Shown here piece after piece: positions 52,179 through 60,762 of a DNA stretch of 64,000 nucleotides (the stretch's first letter is position 1; each line of letters opens with the position of its first letter). This stretch comes from Petroclostridium sp. X23 (GTDB lineage: Bacteria; Bacillota; Clostridia; SK-Y3), in the NCBI RefSeq assembly GCF_030013905.1, contig NZ_CP124862.1, forward strand, positions 3,661,051 through 3,725,050, written 5' to 3'. The translations under genes were made by a program, and so were the position numbers. The notes under the pieces are model-generated. The model was not told the origin of the DNA and did not search any database. It saw only the letters and a list, made by a program, of their open reading frames with translations.

Positions 52179-52305
52179 TCAGGGTAGGTTTCAATTTGGA
52201 TATCGGTATATAATGTTTCAAAAATGAAAATCATAGTAAATATAACGTTGCAAATATTAAAATACTATTTGAATGCGATAATTGAAAATAACACTCGTTC
52301 GAAGA

Positions 52306-52347
52306 GAAGAGAAAAATCATACAATTTTAGATTTTTCTCTTTTTTAA
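52306..52347 (+). terminator. Terminator after spoIID
   Basis: Stem AAGAGAAAAATC with GATTTTTCTCTT and T-rich tail. Confidence 0.78.
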
Positions 52348-52425
52348 CGTATAAGAAAGTATAATTTTCCATAGTCTTTTGGTATTAAGAAATGACTTAT
52401 GTGAAATTTTGTGCATGGCATAGCG

Positions 52426-52450
52426 GTAGGGGCGGCCTTTGACCGTCCGC
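52426..52450. repeat. GC-rich hairpin element, variant
   Basis: GTAGGGGCGGCCTTTGACCG then TCCGC; stem interrupted by one base, GCGG/CCGTCCGC. Confidence 0.55.
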
Positions 52451-52703
52451 ATTGATAACCTATAGTCTCCAAAGACAGCCAGCAGCCGTCTTTGTAATAG
52501 GATTGTGTCATGGTGAATTTTGCTTCATTATATGCCGAGGATAAGGTTTTTTATTTCATAATAAATATTGGCATTAAGTTTGCTTATGTTTAAGAGTGTA
52601 GTCAAAACAAAAATGAGAGAATTAATAAACATATTTTTGTGAGAAAAGCAAAGCTATTAAAGTGAATCTGTTAATAAGCAAAAGATATTTGGGAGGGATG
52701 GAT

Positions 52704-54050
52704 ATGAATATTAAAGGGACGCCTATTGTGACAGACATGAAAGTAATTCCGGTAGCAGGTTACGATAGTATGCTTTTAAGTTTGAGCGGAGCGCATTATC
52801 CTTTTTTTACTAGAAACATCGTCATTTTAACAGACAGTTCAGGAAATACAGGACTTGGGGAAATCCATGGCGGCGAAGCAATCAAAGAAGTTCTTGAGGA
52901 CTATAAACCGTTGGTAGTAGGAAAACCTATTGGAGATCATAAAGGGATCATAAACAGTTTAAGAAACAGAATGCATCATGCTGATGAAAACGATGGACAA
53001 GGGTTGCAGAATTTAGATTTGAAAAATTTAAAGTTTGTGGTTCACGCAGAAACAGCCGTAGAGTCAGCACTATTGGATTTGTTAGGAAAGTATATGGATC
53101 TGCCGGTTGCATCTCTGCTCGGAGATGGAAAGCAAAGAGATGCTGTACGGCTATTAGGTTACATGTTTTATGTAGCTGACAAAAATAAAACCGATCTTCC
53201 TTATATCGATGAAAGCGGCAGTAAAGATAGCTGGTTTAAATTGAGAAGACGCGAGGCTATGACAGCAGAAGCCATTGTAGAGCTTGCTCATGCAGCAAAA
53301 GAACATTACGGGTTTAAAGATTTCAAATTAAAAGGAGGAGTTCTTGAAGGAGAAAAAGAAATTGACGCGGTAAAGGCATTGGCAAAGGCGTTTCCGGATG
53401 CGCGTATCAATCTTGATCCGAACGGTTCATGGTCTTTAGATGAAGCGATACGTTTATGCAAAGGCTTGCATGGAATTTTAACTTATGCGGAAGATCCTTG
53501 CGGCCCAGAAAAAGGTTTTTCCGGGCGCGAAATTATGTCTGAGTTTAAAAGGGTAACCGGGTTGCCGGTAGCGACAAACATGATTGCGACAGATTGGCGC
53601 CAATTCCATCATTCCATTGTACTGAATGCGGTAGATATACCTTTAGCTGACCCTCATTTCTGGACAATGAGCGGTTCGGTACGTGCGGCACAAGTATGTG
53701 ATGACTGGGGACTGACCTGGGGATCCCATTCCAATAATCATTTTGATATATCATTAGCCATCTTTACCCATGTAGCCGCTGCGGCTCCCGGGGATATTAC
53801 CGCGATGGATACCCATTGGATATGGCAGGATGGCCAGCGGTTAACCAAAGAGCCTATGCAAATTGCAGACGGACTAATAGAAATACCTAGAAAGCCTGGT
53901 TTGGGTATCGAAATTGATATGGATAAAGTAATGGAAGCAAACAAGTTATATAGTAAAATGAGTTCAGGCGAACGTGATGATGCCCTTGCTATGCAGTATT
54001 TGATCAGCAATTGGAAATTTGACAGTAAAAAAGCATGCATGGTTAGATAA
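52704..54050 (+). CDS. gudD: Glucarate dehydratase (enolase superfamily)
   Basis: A 448-residue enzyme dehydrating D-glucarate (and often L-idarate) to 5-dehydro-4-deoxyglucarate. Active-site pattern as in E. coli GudD: KxK at Lys208 and Lys210 (FKLKGG), metal ligands Asp238 (NLDPNG), Glu in YAEDPCG, Asn in ATNMIATD, and His342 in [11 protein letters not shown]. Of the two ATGs after GGGAGGG, 52704 has the better spacing. No transporter, aldolase or regulator of the pathway is beside it; it stands between two sporulation genes that are usual neighbours, so it looks inserted. A related acid-sugar dehydratase activity is possible. Confidence 0.92.
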   Translation: MNIKGTPIVTDMKVIPVAGYDSMLLSLSGAHYPFFTRNIVILTDSSGNTGLGEIHGGEAIKEVLEDYKPLVVGKPIGDHKGIINSLRNRMHHADENDGQGLQNLDLKNLKFVVHAETAVESALLDLLGKYMDLPVASLLGDGKQRDAVRLLGYMFYVADKNKTDLPYIDESGSKDSWFKLRRREAMTAEAIVELAHAAKEHYGFKDFKLKGGVLEGEKEIDAVKALAKAFPDARINLDPNGSWSLDEAIRLCKGLHGILTYAEDPCGPEKGFSGREIMSEFKRVTGLPVATNMIATDWRQFHHSIVLNAVDIPLADPHFWTMSGSVRAAQVCDDWGLTWGSHSNNHFDISLAIFTHVAAAAPGDITAMDTHWIWQDGQRLTKEPMQIADGLIEIPRKPGLGIEIDMDKVMEANKLYSKMSSGERDDALAMQYLISNWKFDSKKACMVR

Positions 54051-54086
54051 TTTTATAAAAAAGTAATTTACTTACACTTCTGTTGA

Positions 54087-54114
54087 GTATAATATTGCCA
54101 ATTATGGCAATAAT
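54087..54114 (+). promoter_or_regulatory. Forespore (sigma-F/G-type) promoter candidate for the spoIIQ-like gene
   Basis: GTATA, 14 bp, then GGCAATAAT, matching the sigma-F/G pattern of a GTATA-like -35 and GGnnAnAnT-like -10. The -10 overlaps an inverted repeat ATTGCCA/TGGCAAT (54094-54111). The start codon is 24 bp downstream. Fits forespore expression of spoIIQ in B. subtilis. Confidence 0.5.
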
Positions 54115-54137
54115 ACTATACGGAGGTGTAGAATTAA

Positions 54138-54995
54138 ATGAAAAAAACATTATTAAAAAAACTTGACCCCGATTCTAAGGGCAAGCTTATGCAGTTTTTA
54201 GATAAAAAGGGGTTCTACGTGGTTTTATTTGTATGCGTGGTCATTATAGGTGCTACAGCTGTTCTTGTAACCAGAAATAATCTTGAGTTTTATTCACAGA
54301 ATGGGATCATTGATGAGGAACCGGTAATTGATGAAACATCGGGCGATATCGTTGAACCATCAGATATTCCGGTTATTGCAAATGCAGATTCTGCAAGCAG
54401 CACACAGCCTGCGGATATTGCAGATGAAGAAAATACTAATGCACCTGATCAGAAAAAACAAGAGACAGCAAAAACAAATAATGAGCAAAAAGAAAAAATT
54501 ATTGTTGTAGAGCAGCCACTTGTAGAGAAAGAGAGTGCCAAGTCATCGGATGCGCAGAAACAACAGGATCAAAAGACGCAAGTTATTAATCGCTTGCTCC
54601 CACCGGTAGACGGAGAGGTGATTTTAGGATATGCAAAAGAGAATCTTGTGTATTCAAAAACGCTGGAGGAGTGGCGTACCCATAATGGCATTGATATCAA
54701 AAGTGATAGAGGTACTCAAGTCAAAGCAGCAGCAGATGGTATAATAGAAAAGATATATAAGGATGATGGTCTTGGTATCACCATCGTGATTGACCATGGA
54801 AATGGGCTTAAAACTAAATATTGTAACTTATCTACAGATAATATGGTTAAAGAAAAACAAAGTGTAAAACAGGGACAAGCAATTAGCGGCGTTGGAGATA
54901 CGGCGGCGTTTGAAATCGGTGACCAGCCTCATCTTCATTTTGAAGTCATTAAAGATGGAAAAAATGTCGATCCTGTTACACTATTGCCGAATTAA
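54138..54995 (+). CDS. spoIIQ: SpoIIQ-like M23 peptidase-domain protein
   Basis: A 285-residue protein: short cytosolic part, one membrane helix (about residues 28-50), a long low-complexity Gln/Lys/Asp-rich linker (about 60-150) and a LytM/M23 domain (about 160-283). Zinc ligands appear complete: His182 and Asp186 in HNGIDI and His265/His267 in PHLHFEV. B. subtilis SpoIIQ lacks one ligand, while clostridial SpoIIQ keeps them and can cleave peptidoglycan. It should sit in the forespore membrane and meet SpoIIIAH across the intermembrane space. Assignment as SpoIIQ leans on the spoIID-spoIIIID neighbourhood as well as the fold. Confidence 0.82.
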   Translation: MKKTLLKKLDPDSKGKLMQFLDKKGFYVVLFVCVVIIGATAVLVTRNNLEFYSQNGIIDEEPVIDETSGDIVEPSDIPVIANADSASSTQPADIADEENTNAPDQKKQETAKTNNEQKEKIIVVEQPLVEKESAKSSDAQKQQDQKTQVINRLLPPVDGEVILGYAKENLVYSKTLEEWRTHNGIDIKSDRGTQVKAAADGIIEKIYKDDGLGITIVIDHGNGLKTKYCNLSTDNMVKEKQSVKQGQAISGVGDTAAFEIGDQPHLHFEVIKDGKNVDPVTLLPN

Positions 54996-55042
54996 ACATA
55001 TGAAAGAGCCCGGATCTATACCCGGGCTCTTTCATATGTTTT
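54995..55042. terminator. Bidirectional terminator between spoIIQ-like gene and spoIIID
   Basis: AACATATGAAAGAGCCCGG pairs with 55022-55040, 8-nt loop; A and T stretches on both sides serve both strands. Confidence 0.85.
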
Positions 55043-55045
55043 GAT

Positions 55046-55306
55046 CTATTTCTCTTTTCGTTCTTTTTTATATTTTTTCTTGGTGGCCAGTCCGCCCCGT
55101 ATATGCCTCTCTGCCTTGTTTTCCTCCAAAATCATCTTTGCGTTTTCGGCAAGATTAGGATTTATCTTTAGAAGTCGCTCTGTTACATCTTTATGTACTG
55201 TTGATTTTGAAATGCCAAATTTCTTTGCAGTTTCTCGTACTGTTGCTTTGTTATCAATGATATATTCAGCCAGCGCTACTGTTCGTTCTTCTATATATAC
55301 TTTCAA
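55046..55306 (-). CDS. spoIIID: Stage III sporulation transcriptional regulator SpoIIID
   Basis: An 86-residue DNA-binding protein with the HTH core ATVRETAKKFGISKSTVHKDVTERL and the HIRGGLATKKKYK basic tail that contacts DNA, as in B. subtilis SpoIIID. It is the mother-cell switch regulator acting between sigma-E and sigma-K. The frame is open 57 bp further, but TTG at 55306, 8 bp after GGGGGG, gives the family start (VYIEERTVALAEYI). Next to mbl as in B. subtilis, although here on the opposite strand. Confidence 0.95.
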   Translation of the reverse strand: MKVYIEERTVALAEYIIDNKATVRETAKKFGISKSTVHKDVTERLLKINPNLAENAKMILEENKAERHIRGGLATKKKYKKERKEK

Positions 55307-55342
55307 CTGAGCGGCCCCCCTTATTACGTAATGCTCTGTACA

Positions 55343-55371
55343 TATATATGCTTCATTCTGCACGGATATTA
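55343..55371 (-). promoter_or_regulatory. Sigma-E-type promoter candidate for spoIIID
   Basis: On the minus strand TAATATC (55371-55365), 14 bp, CATATATA (55350-55343). It resembles the sigma-E pattern KMATATT / CATACANT with two or three mismatches. spoIIID is sigma-E-dependent in B. subtilis. Confidence 0.4.
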
Positions 55372-55601
55372 CATGGAATCATTAAAAATCAAAAAAATGA
55401 GGGAATCATAGATTGGTGTTTAAAAAGATGCCCGAGATGTAGAATAAGTGTTAAAGTTTCGTAAATTGTGCGTAATTTGATGAAATTTTGTGTAAAAAGT
55501 ATTTAATTATTGAAAAAAATATATATAATTAAAGTAATGGCATTAACATGACGATAAAAAATAAGAGTAGACTATTTCTACGTTTGAGAGGAAGATGTAT
55601 T

Positions 55602-56618
55602 TTGTTCGGTTTTGGTCAGGACATCGGTATTGATTTGGGGACTGCAACAGTATTAGTGTATGTCAAGGGAAAAGGAATTGTACTGAGAGAACCTTCGGTA
55701 GTAGCAATTGATAAGAATACAAATCGCCTTCTCGCTGTTGGTGAAGAAGCAAGAAAAATGTTGGGTCGAACACCGGGAAATATTGTTGCGATCAGGCCGC
55801 TTAGAGATGGAGTTATTTCAGATTACGATATAACCGAAAGAATGTTAAAATATTTCATAAAAAAAGTGTGTGCGCATAGGATTTTTAAGCCGCGTATTAT
55901 TATATGCGTGCCCAGTGGCGTTACGGAAGTGGAAGAGAGAGCGGTCATCGATGCGTCTCTTCAAGCAGGAGCCAGAAAAACATATTTAATAGAAGAGCCT
56001 ATCGCTGCTGCCATTGGCGCGGGAATTGATATTGCCAAGGCATGTGGGAGCATGATTGTAGATATTGGAGGAGGAACTACCGATATTGCGGTCATATCGC
56101 TTGGAGGAACAGTGGTAAGCAATTCCATTAAGGTCGCGGGAGACAAGTTTGATGAGGCAATTGTAAGATATATGCGAAAAAAGCATAATATTATGATAGG
56201 TGAAAGAACAGCTGAAGAGATGAAGGTTACCATTGGATCTGTATATCCAAGAGACCAGGAAATCACCATGGATGTCAGAGGACGAAACCTCATCACGGGA
56301 CTGCCAAGAACCATCACAGTTACATCTACTGAAATGCTGGAAGCGTTTGAAGAGCCTGTTACCAGTATAGTAGAAGCCGTTCTGTCGGTGCTGGAGAAGA
56401 CACCACCGGAACTGATTTCAGATATTAGTGACAGAGGCATGGTATTGACGGGTGGAGGCAGTCTGATTAGTGGGCTGGACAGGCTTTTGAATGAGAAAAC
56501 AGGAATTAATGTGATTATTGCGGCAGACGCCATCTCATGCGTTGCTTTAGGTACCGGCAAGGCGCTGGAAAATATTGAGGTATTGCAGGAAGGTATCGCG
56601 AAGATGAAAAGAAGATAG
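55602..56618 (+). CDS. mbl: Rod shape-determining protein Mbl/MreB
   Basis: A 338-residue bacterial actin. DIGIDLGTATVLVYVKGKGIVLREPSVVA (in two blocks) is phosphate-1, IEEPIAAAIGAGIDI and VDIGGGTTDIAVISLGG are the connect and phosphate-2 motifs, and LTGGGSLISGLD is the adenosine motif. It guides lateral wall synthesis. The frame is open from 55548, but the TTG at 55602 after AGAGGAAG gives the usual FGFGQDIGIDLG start. The order spoIIID-mbl-flhO-flhP-fabZ points to mbl rather than mreB. Confidence 0.94.
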   Translation: MFGFGQDIGIDLGTATVLVYVKGKGIVLREPSVVAIDKNTNRLLAVGEEARKMLGRTPGNIVAIRPLRDGVISDYDITERMLKYFIKKVCAHRIFKPRIIICVPSGVTEVEERAVIDASLQAGARKTYLIEEPIAAAIGAGIDIAKACGSMIVDIGGGTTDIAVISLGGTVVSNSIKVAGDKFDEAIVRYMRKKHNIMIGERTAEEMKVTIGSVYPRDQEITMDVRGRNLITGLPRTITVTSTEMLEAFEEPVTSIVEAVLSVLEKTPPELISDISDRGMVLTGGGSLISGLDRLLNEKTGINVIIAADAISCVALGTGKALENIEVLQEGIAKMKRR

Positions 56619-56633
56619 AAGGGATGTTGGCTG

Positions 56634-57407
56634 ATGATCAGAGGATTATACACTTCTGCAAGCAGCATGTTGAATTCACAGAAAAAAATGGACATTATTA
56701 CGAATAATCTTGCGAATAGCTCTACTACAGGATACAAAAAAGATATTGCAGTTTCACAGTCTTTTCCCGAGCTATTAACAAAAAGGATTAATGACATAAA
56801 AAATGGGCAGCCAGCTAATGCAAATATTGGTACAATGCGTTTGGGAAGTGATGTAGTTGAGATACATACGGATTTTACGCAAGGAACGCTCATACGTACC
56901 GATAGTCCCACTGATATAAGCATTCGAAACAGTGATACTGCTTTTTTTGCAGTTTCTGTTCCTGGAGAAGGTGGAGAACAAGAGATGTATACCCGCAATA
57001 GTTCATGGGTCATTGATGGAGAAGGTTATCTAACCACAAGAGAAGGGTACCGGATTTTTGGTAATGATGGATACATACAGGTCGCTTCCGATAACTTTCA
57101 TGTTCAAGAAGATGGAAGTATATATCTGGATAATGCTTATGTAGATACCTTGCGAATTGTAGAGTTTGGAGACACCACTGATTTCGAGAAATTTGGAAAC
57201 AATGTGTTGCAGGCACCGGAAGGTGCGATTACTCAGCCTTTTTCCGGGCAAGTCGCGCAAGGGTTTATTGAAAGCTCCAATATCAATTCCATTGAAGAAA
57301 TGGTAGGCATGATCAATGTAATGCGTTCCTATGAAGCAAACCAAAAAATAATTAAAGCGTATGATGATACGTTGGAGAAGGTTATTAATGAAGTAGGAAA
57401 AACGTGA
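56634..57407 (+). CDS. Flagellar hook-basal body protein, FlgF/FlhO type
   Basis: A 257-residue rod protein. N-terminal IRGLYTSASSMLNSQKKMDIITNNLANSSTTGYKKD is the flagellar rod/hook signature region, and the C-terminal helix (SNINSIEEMVGMINVMRSYEANQKII) matches. It starts 15 bp after mbl and should be co-transcribed with it. In B. subtilis the equivalent is flhO, a distal or proximal rod part. Separated from the next rod gene by heptamer tracts. Confidence 0.9.
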   Translation: MIRGLYTSASSMLNSQKKMDIITNNLANSSTTGYKKDIAVSQSFPELLTKRINDIKNGQPANANIGTMRLGSDVVEIHTDFTQGTLIRTDSPTDISIRNSDTAFFAVSVPGEGGEQEMYTRNSSWVIDGEGYLTTREGYRIFGNDGYIQVASDNFHVQEDGSIYLDNAYVDTLRIVEFGDTTDFEKFGNNVLQAPEGAITQPFSGQVAQGFIESSNINSIEEMVGMINVMRSYEANQKIIKAYDDTLEKVINEVGKT

Positions 57408-57412
57408 CAAGC

Positions 57413-57475
57413 AGTGAATAATTAATAGTGAATAATTAATAGTGAATAGTGAATAACGAATAAGGACTAGTGAAT
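57413..57475. repeat. Heptamer tract, AGTGAAT family (nine units)
   Basis: Nine consecutive 7-bp units, mainly AGTGAAT and AATTAAT, 5 bp after the flgF-type stop; the longest tract in the window. Confidence 0.88.
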
Positions 57476-57534
57476 AATTGTATATAGAATCGCTCTATTA
57501 AGTGATAGGCGTAATATTAGGTGTGATATCATAT

Positions 57535-57562
57535 TGTACATTGTGCATTGTCCATTGTCCAT
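57535..57562. repeat. Heptamer tract, reverse orientation (TGTACAT/TGTCCAT)
   Basis: TGTACAT, TGTGCAT, TGTCCAT, TGTCCAT, 24 bp before flgG. Same place as a right arm, but of another family than the left arm at 57413. Confidence 0.85.
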
Positions 57563-57586
57563 TAAAAAAAAGGGGTGCTTTTTAGT

Positions 57587-58390
57587 ATGATGAGAGCGTT
57601 GTGGACTGCGGCATCGGGGATGACTGCGCAGCAGCTTAATGTAGATGTAATATCCAATAATCTTTCAAACGTAAATACAACGGGTTACAAAAAACAGAGA
57701 GTAGAATTTAAGGATTTATTATATGAGACTCTTTCGAGGGCGAATGTACTGGAAGGCGAAGGGAGACCGGTTAACTTGCAGGTAGGGCACGGTGTGGCGC
57801 CTGTTTCGACTGTGACCGCTTATACCATGGGAAACCTTGAAAAAACAGATAATCCTTTGGATTTTGCCATAGATGGGGAAGGCTTTTTTGCAGTAAGAGA
57901 TGCTAATGAACAAATCGCGTACACCAGAGACGGAAGCTTTAAGATCAGCATAAGCGATGGAGAAGCTAAACTTGTAACAAAAGAAGGATATGCGGTATTG
58001 GATGACGGAGATAATGAAATATATCTTACAGGAATAGATGTGAATAGTCTATCTGTTGGGCCTACCGGAGAATTAACTTATATCGATGAGGATGATGTAG
58101 TGCAGTCTTTAGGGCAGACGCTTCAAGTAGTACAGTTTCAGAATAGAGACGGACTATTGAAGACCGGTTCAAACTTTGTTTCTCCTTCATCAGCTTCAGG
58201 AGAACCGATTTTGGAAATGGATATTGAAAACAAGAGCACACTGATGCAAGGATTTTTAGAATCTTCCAATGTTCAAGTAGTGGAAGAAATGGTTAAACTG
58301 ATTGTGGCGCAAAGAGCATATGAAGTTAATTCTAAAGCGATTCAGACCTCCGATGAGATGCTGCAAATGGCGAATAATCTGAGAAGATAG
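57587..58390 (+). CDS. flgG: Flagellar basal body rod protein FlgG/FlhP type
   Basis: A 267-residue distal rod protein. The start MMRALWTAASGMTAQQLNVDVISNNLSNVNTTGYKK (seen in two blocks) and the C terminus SNVQVVEEMVKLIVAQRAYEVNSKAIQTSDEMLQ are FlgG signatures. The first ATG after AAGGGGTG is chosen; an upstream in-frame GTG lies in that site. In B. subtilis the equivalent at this position is flhP. flgL/flgE-type genes are not nearby. Confidence 0.92.
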   Translation: MMRALWTAASGMTAQQLNVDVISNNLSNVNTTGYKKQRVEFKDLLYETLSRANVLEGEGRPVNLQVGHGVAPVSTVTAYTMGNLEKTDNPLDFAIDGEGFFAVRDANEQIAYTRDGSFKISISDGEAKLVTKEGYAVLDDGDNEIYLTGIDVNSLSVGPTGELTYIDEDDVVQSLGQTLQVVQFQNRDGLLKTGSNFVSPSSASGEPILEMDIENKSTLMQGFLESSNVQVVEEMVKLIVAQRAYEVNSKAIQTSDEMLQMANNLRR

Positions 58391-58402
58391 CACTTATTGT
58401 TA

Positions 58403-58423
58403 ATGTACAATGTACAATGGACA
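58403..58423. repeat. Heptamer tract, ATGTACA family
   Basis: ATGTACA, ATGTACA, ATGGACA, 12 bp after the flgG stop. Confidence 0.78.
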
Positions 58424-58518
58424 ATATAGATAATTAGATTTGGAAATCAAAATATAATCATATGTAGGCAACTTTATAGTTGACTGTCATAAAATAATAG
58501 CGCAAGTTAGGTGATGGT

Positions 58519-58878
58519 ATGAAGGTTGATGGATTGTCTTCCGGTGTGGGTAGTGTGAATGTACCGGAGAGTAAGGTCGATAAGATAAAAGAGAAGGATT
58601 TTCAGGCGGAATTGGAAAAAGCGTTTAGCGAAAAAGATGAAGAGAAGCTAAGAGACGCGTGTAAGGAATTTGAGACAGTATTTATAAATATGATGTATAA
58701 GCAGATGAGAGCCACAGTGCCGAAATGGGATATTGTTCCGGAAAGCTTTGCAAAGCAAACTTTTGAATCAATGTTGGATGAAGAGTTTGCGGCGAATGCA
58801 AGTAAAGGACAAGGGACAGGGTTAGGTGAAATGCTATTTAAGCAGTTATCCCGGCAAATGCAGAATAAATATAAATAA
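58519..58878 (+). CDS. FlgJ-type rod-binding protein
   Basis: A 119-residue protein with the rod-binding domain of FlgJ (DACKEFETVFINMMYKQMRATVP, then the FESMLDEEFA block and the GLGEMLFKQL end). The peptidoglycan hydrolase domain of enterobacterial FlgJ is absent, as is usual in Firmicutes. It probably caps or helps assemble the rod. It is in line with the two rod genes and 18 bp before the NAGPA-domain gene. Confidence 0.88.
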   Translation: MKVDGLSSGVGSVNVPESKVDKIKEKDFQAELEKAFSEKDEEKLRDACKEFETVFINMMYKQMRATVPKWDIVPESFAKQTFESMLDEEFAANASKGQGTGLGEMLFKQLSRQMQNKYK

Positions 58879-58896
58879 TATAGGTGACAGTATAAA

Positions 58897-60033
58897 ATGA
58901 AGAAATTTCTAGTTAAATTAGCTGCGGCAGTGGTGATAATATTTACCGCTGTTTTTTTATTATCTCCATATCACATCGATGAGAAGAGCATGCCGCAGCC
59001 TGAATCAGTTATAACAGACAAGTACCCTGAAGCCGTGGTATATAGGCAGCAAACAGAAACCATAAATGGGAATAGACAAGTCATTCATATGCTGGAGGTC
59101 AATCTTCATAATCCGAAAGTAAAAATTTCTCCTGTGCTTTCCCATGATAGTATCTTCGGATTTGAAAAAACCAGTTCGATGGCGCAACGTAAAAATGCTT
59201 ATGCAGCAGTAAATGGAGGTTTTTTCTATCCTTATGGGCAGCCATCGGGATTTTTTATAATAGATGGGGAATTATTGTGTTCTCCTGTGTCCATGACCGG
59301 AATACCCGTATTTGCAATTAATCAAGATAGAAAAGTGATTATGGAGAATATAGGCCTACGCATATTTTTAAAGATGGAGAATAATAGTTTAATGATTGAT
59401 GGCATTAATCGTGAGCCCGATAAGAATGAAATCATAGCTTTTACACCTGAATACGGTCTTTCCACAAGGCTGAGAGGAAGAACCGTGTTTAATGTCATTA
59501 CTGAGAAGGGTGTTATTACAGAATCCGGTTTGTATGATGACGAAGTTGAAATCTCACGTCAAGGCATAATAATCGCAGCCACTGGAGAGCGAACGGAAGA
59601 GCTGCGGTCTTTACTAAATAAAAAAGGAAGTAAAGTGGAACTTTCCTATAAAGTGACTCCGGATTTGGGAAGCATTGTCCAAGCAATGGAAGGAGGATTT
59701 TGGGTTGTAAAAGATGGTGAAAAAGTAGTGAAAGAAAAAGAACCGTGGGTAGGATTAATGACCAATCGTGAGCCAAGAACAGTGGTAGGAGTTAAAAATG
59801 ATCATACAGCAGTGTTCATGACCGTGGATGGCAGGCAGCCCGGGCATAGTATCGGACTGACCGGACACGAACTTGCGGAGTATCTGCTGTCTAAAGGCAT
59901 ATATAATGCACTTATGCTGGATGGAGGCGCCTCAACAACGATGGTAGTGGACGGGAAAATTATAAATAGACCTTCATACAGAGGTCAGGAGCGTAGGATA
60001 GGAGGAGCGGTTGTCATAGAAGTTGACAAGTAG
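58897..60033 (+). CDS. Phosphodiester glycosidase (NAGPA) domain protein
   Basis: A 378-residue exported protein: one N-terminal hydrophobic signal or anchor (about residues 5-22) and a NAGPA-type domain with AAVNGGFFYPYGQPSGFFI, MTVDGRQPGHSIGLTGHELAEYL and NALMLDGGASTTMVVDGK, the conserved aspartates and glycines of the family. Bacterial members cleave glycosidic phosphodiesters or act on wall glycopolymers, and are also called exopolysaccharide biosynthesis proteins. The substrate is not readable. Close to flgJ but probably not flagellar. Confidence 0.85.
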   Translation: MKKFLVKLAAAVVIIFTAVFLLSPYHIDEKSMPQPESVITDKYPEAVVYRQQTETINGNRQVIHMLEVNLHNPKVKISPVLSHDSIFGFEKTSSMAQRKNAYAAVNGGFFYPYGQPSGFFIIDGELLCSPVSMTGIPVFAINQDRKVIMENIGLRIFLKMENNSLMIDGINREPDKNEIIAFTPEYGLSTRLRGRTVFNVITEKGVITESGLYDDEVEISRQGIIIAATGERTEELRSLLNKKGSKVELSYKVTPDLGSIVQAMEGGFWVVKDGEKVVKEKEPWVGLMTNREPRTVVGVKNDHTAVFMTVDGRQPGHSIGLTGHELAEYLLSKGIYNALMLDGGASTTMVVDGKIINRPSYRGQERRIGGAVVIEVDK

Positions 60034-60073
60034 GAAGTGATTGGATATAATTTTATCACCAAGTGATAAGAGT

Positions 60074-60101
60074 AATTAACAATTAACAATTAACAATTAA
60101 C
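60074..60101. repeat. Heptamer tract, AATTAAC family
   Basis: Four identical AATTAAC units, 40 bp after the NAGPA-gene stop. Confidence 0.88.
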
Positions 60102-60228
60102 AATGAAGTTGGGTAATGTAGAATTATGGAAATTAGTTATTGGATGTGACACTTGAATAGGTATACAATTTGAGTAAATAGCTTTTTATAAAAAAAGAGT
60201 TTCTTGCGATTAAGCCATAAAAACATTA

Positions 60229-60256
60229 TTAACTGTTCATTATTCATTATTAATTA
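60229..60256. repeat. Heptamer tract, reverse orientation (TTCATTA family)
   Basis: TTAACTG, TTCATTA twice, TTAATTA, 19 bp before fabZ. Confidence 0.78.
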
Positions 60257-60275
60257 AATTACGGAGGTTAGTGAT

Positions 60276-60710
60276 ATGCTGTCGAATGCGGAGATTCAAA
60301 AAATTATTCCTCATCGCTATCCATTTATGCTGGTGGATAGAATTGAAGAGATGGAGATAGGGAAAAAAGCGGTAGGGATTAAGAATGTAACCATTAATGA
60401 ACCGTTTTTTCAAGGACATTTCCCCGGGAATCCAATTATGCCGGGGGTCTTGATTGTTGAAGCGTTGGCGCAGGTAGGCGCGGTGGCCATACTTTCTATG
60501 GATGAATACAAGGGTAAAATAGGCCTTTTTGCAGGAATAGATAAATTAAGGTTTAAAAGACAAGTAAAACCGGGAGATATACTGAGGCTCGAAATAGAGA
60601 TGACTGCACTCAGAAGAAATATAGGCAAAGCAATTGGTACTGCCTATGTAGGAGATGAACTGGCGGCTTCAGGGGAGTTAATGTTTGCTATCGTGGATAA
60701 CATGGAGTAA
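60276..60710 (+). CDS. fabZ: 3-hydroxyacyl-[acyl-carrier-protein] dehydratase FabZ
   Basis: A 144-residue hotdog-fold dehydratase of type II fatty acid synthesis, removing water from 3-hydroxyacyl-[17 protein letters not shown] at the start, and catalytic His48 and Glu62 in [19 protein letters not shown]. The ATG follows ACGGAGG. No other fab genes are beside it; in B. subtilis fabZ (ywpB) also sits alone downstream of flhP, so this is old synteny. Confidence 0.96.
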   Translation: MLSNAEIQKIIPHRYPFMLVDRIEEMEIGKKAVGIKNVTINEPFFQGHFPGNPIMPGVLIVEALAQVGAVAILSMDEYKGKIGLFAGIDKLRFKRQVKPGDILRLEIEMTALRRNIGKAIGTAYVGDELAASGELMFAIVDNME

Positions 60711-60720
60711 ATGATGTGAA

Positions 60721-60746
60721 TGGGTTGGTATACATATACCAACCCA
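60721..60746. other. Hairpin between convergent fabZ and HTH gene
   Basis: TGGGTTGGTATA pairs with TATACCAACCCA around a 2-base centre. There is no T run on either side, so it is not a classical terminator but may protect transcript ends. Confidence 0.55.
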
Positions 60747-60762
60747 TAATAATAGCGGCAGA

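Larger units (their letters stand above)
52179..52703. other. Gene-free stretch spoIID-glucarate dehydratase
   Basis: Contains the spoIID terminator, one GC-rich hairpin (52426-52450) and a further small hairpin CAAAGAC/GTCTTTG near 52472-52496. The remainder is AT-rich with no gene, riboswitch or clear promoter recognised. Confidence 0.6.

Noticed and set aside
55961..57013. 350-codon antisense open frame over mbl and flgF
   Set aside because: Opposite to two well-supported genes and no ribosome site or family resemblance.
57413..57475. Possible CRISPR array in the longest heptamer tract
   Set aside because: Units are 7 bp with no spacers; no cas genes in the window.
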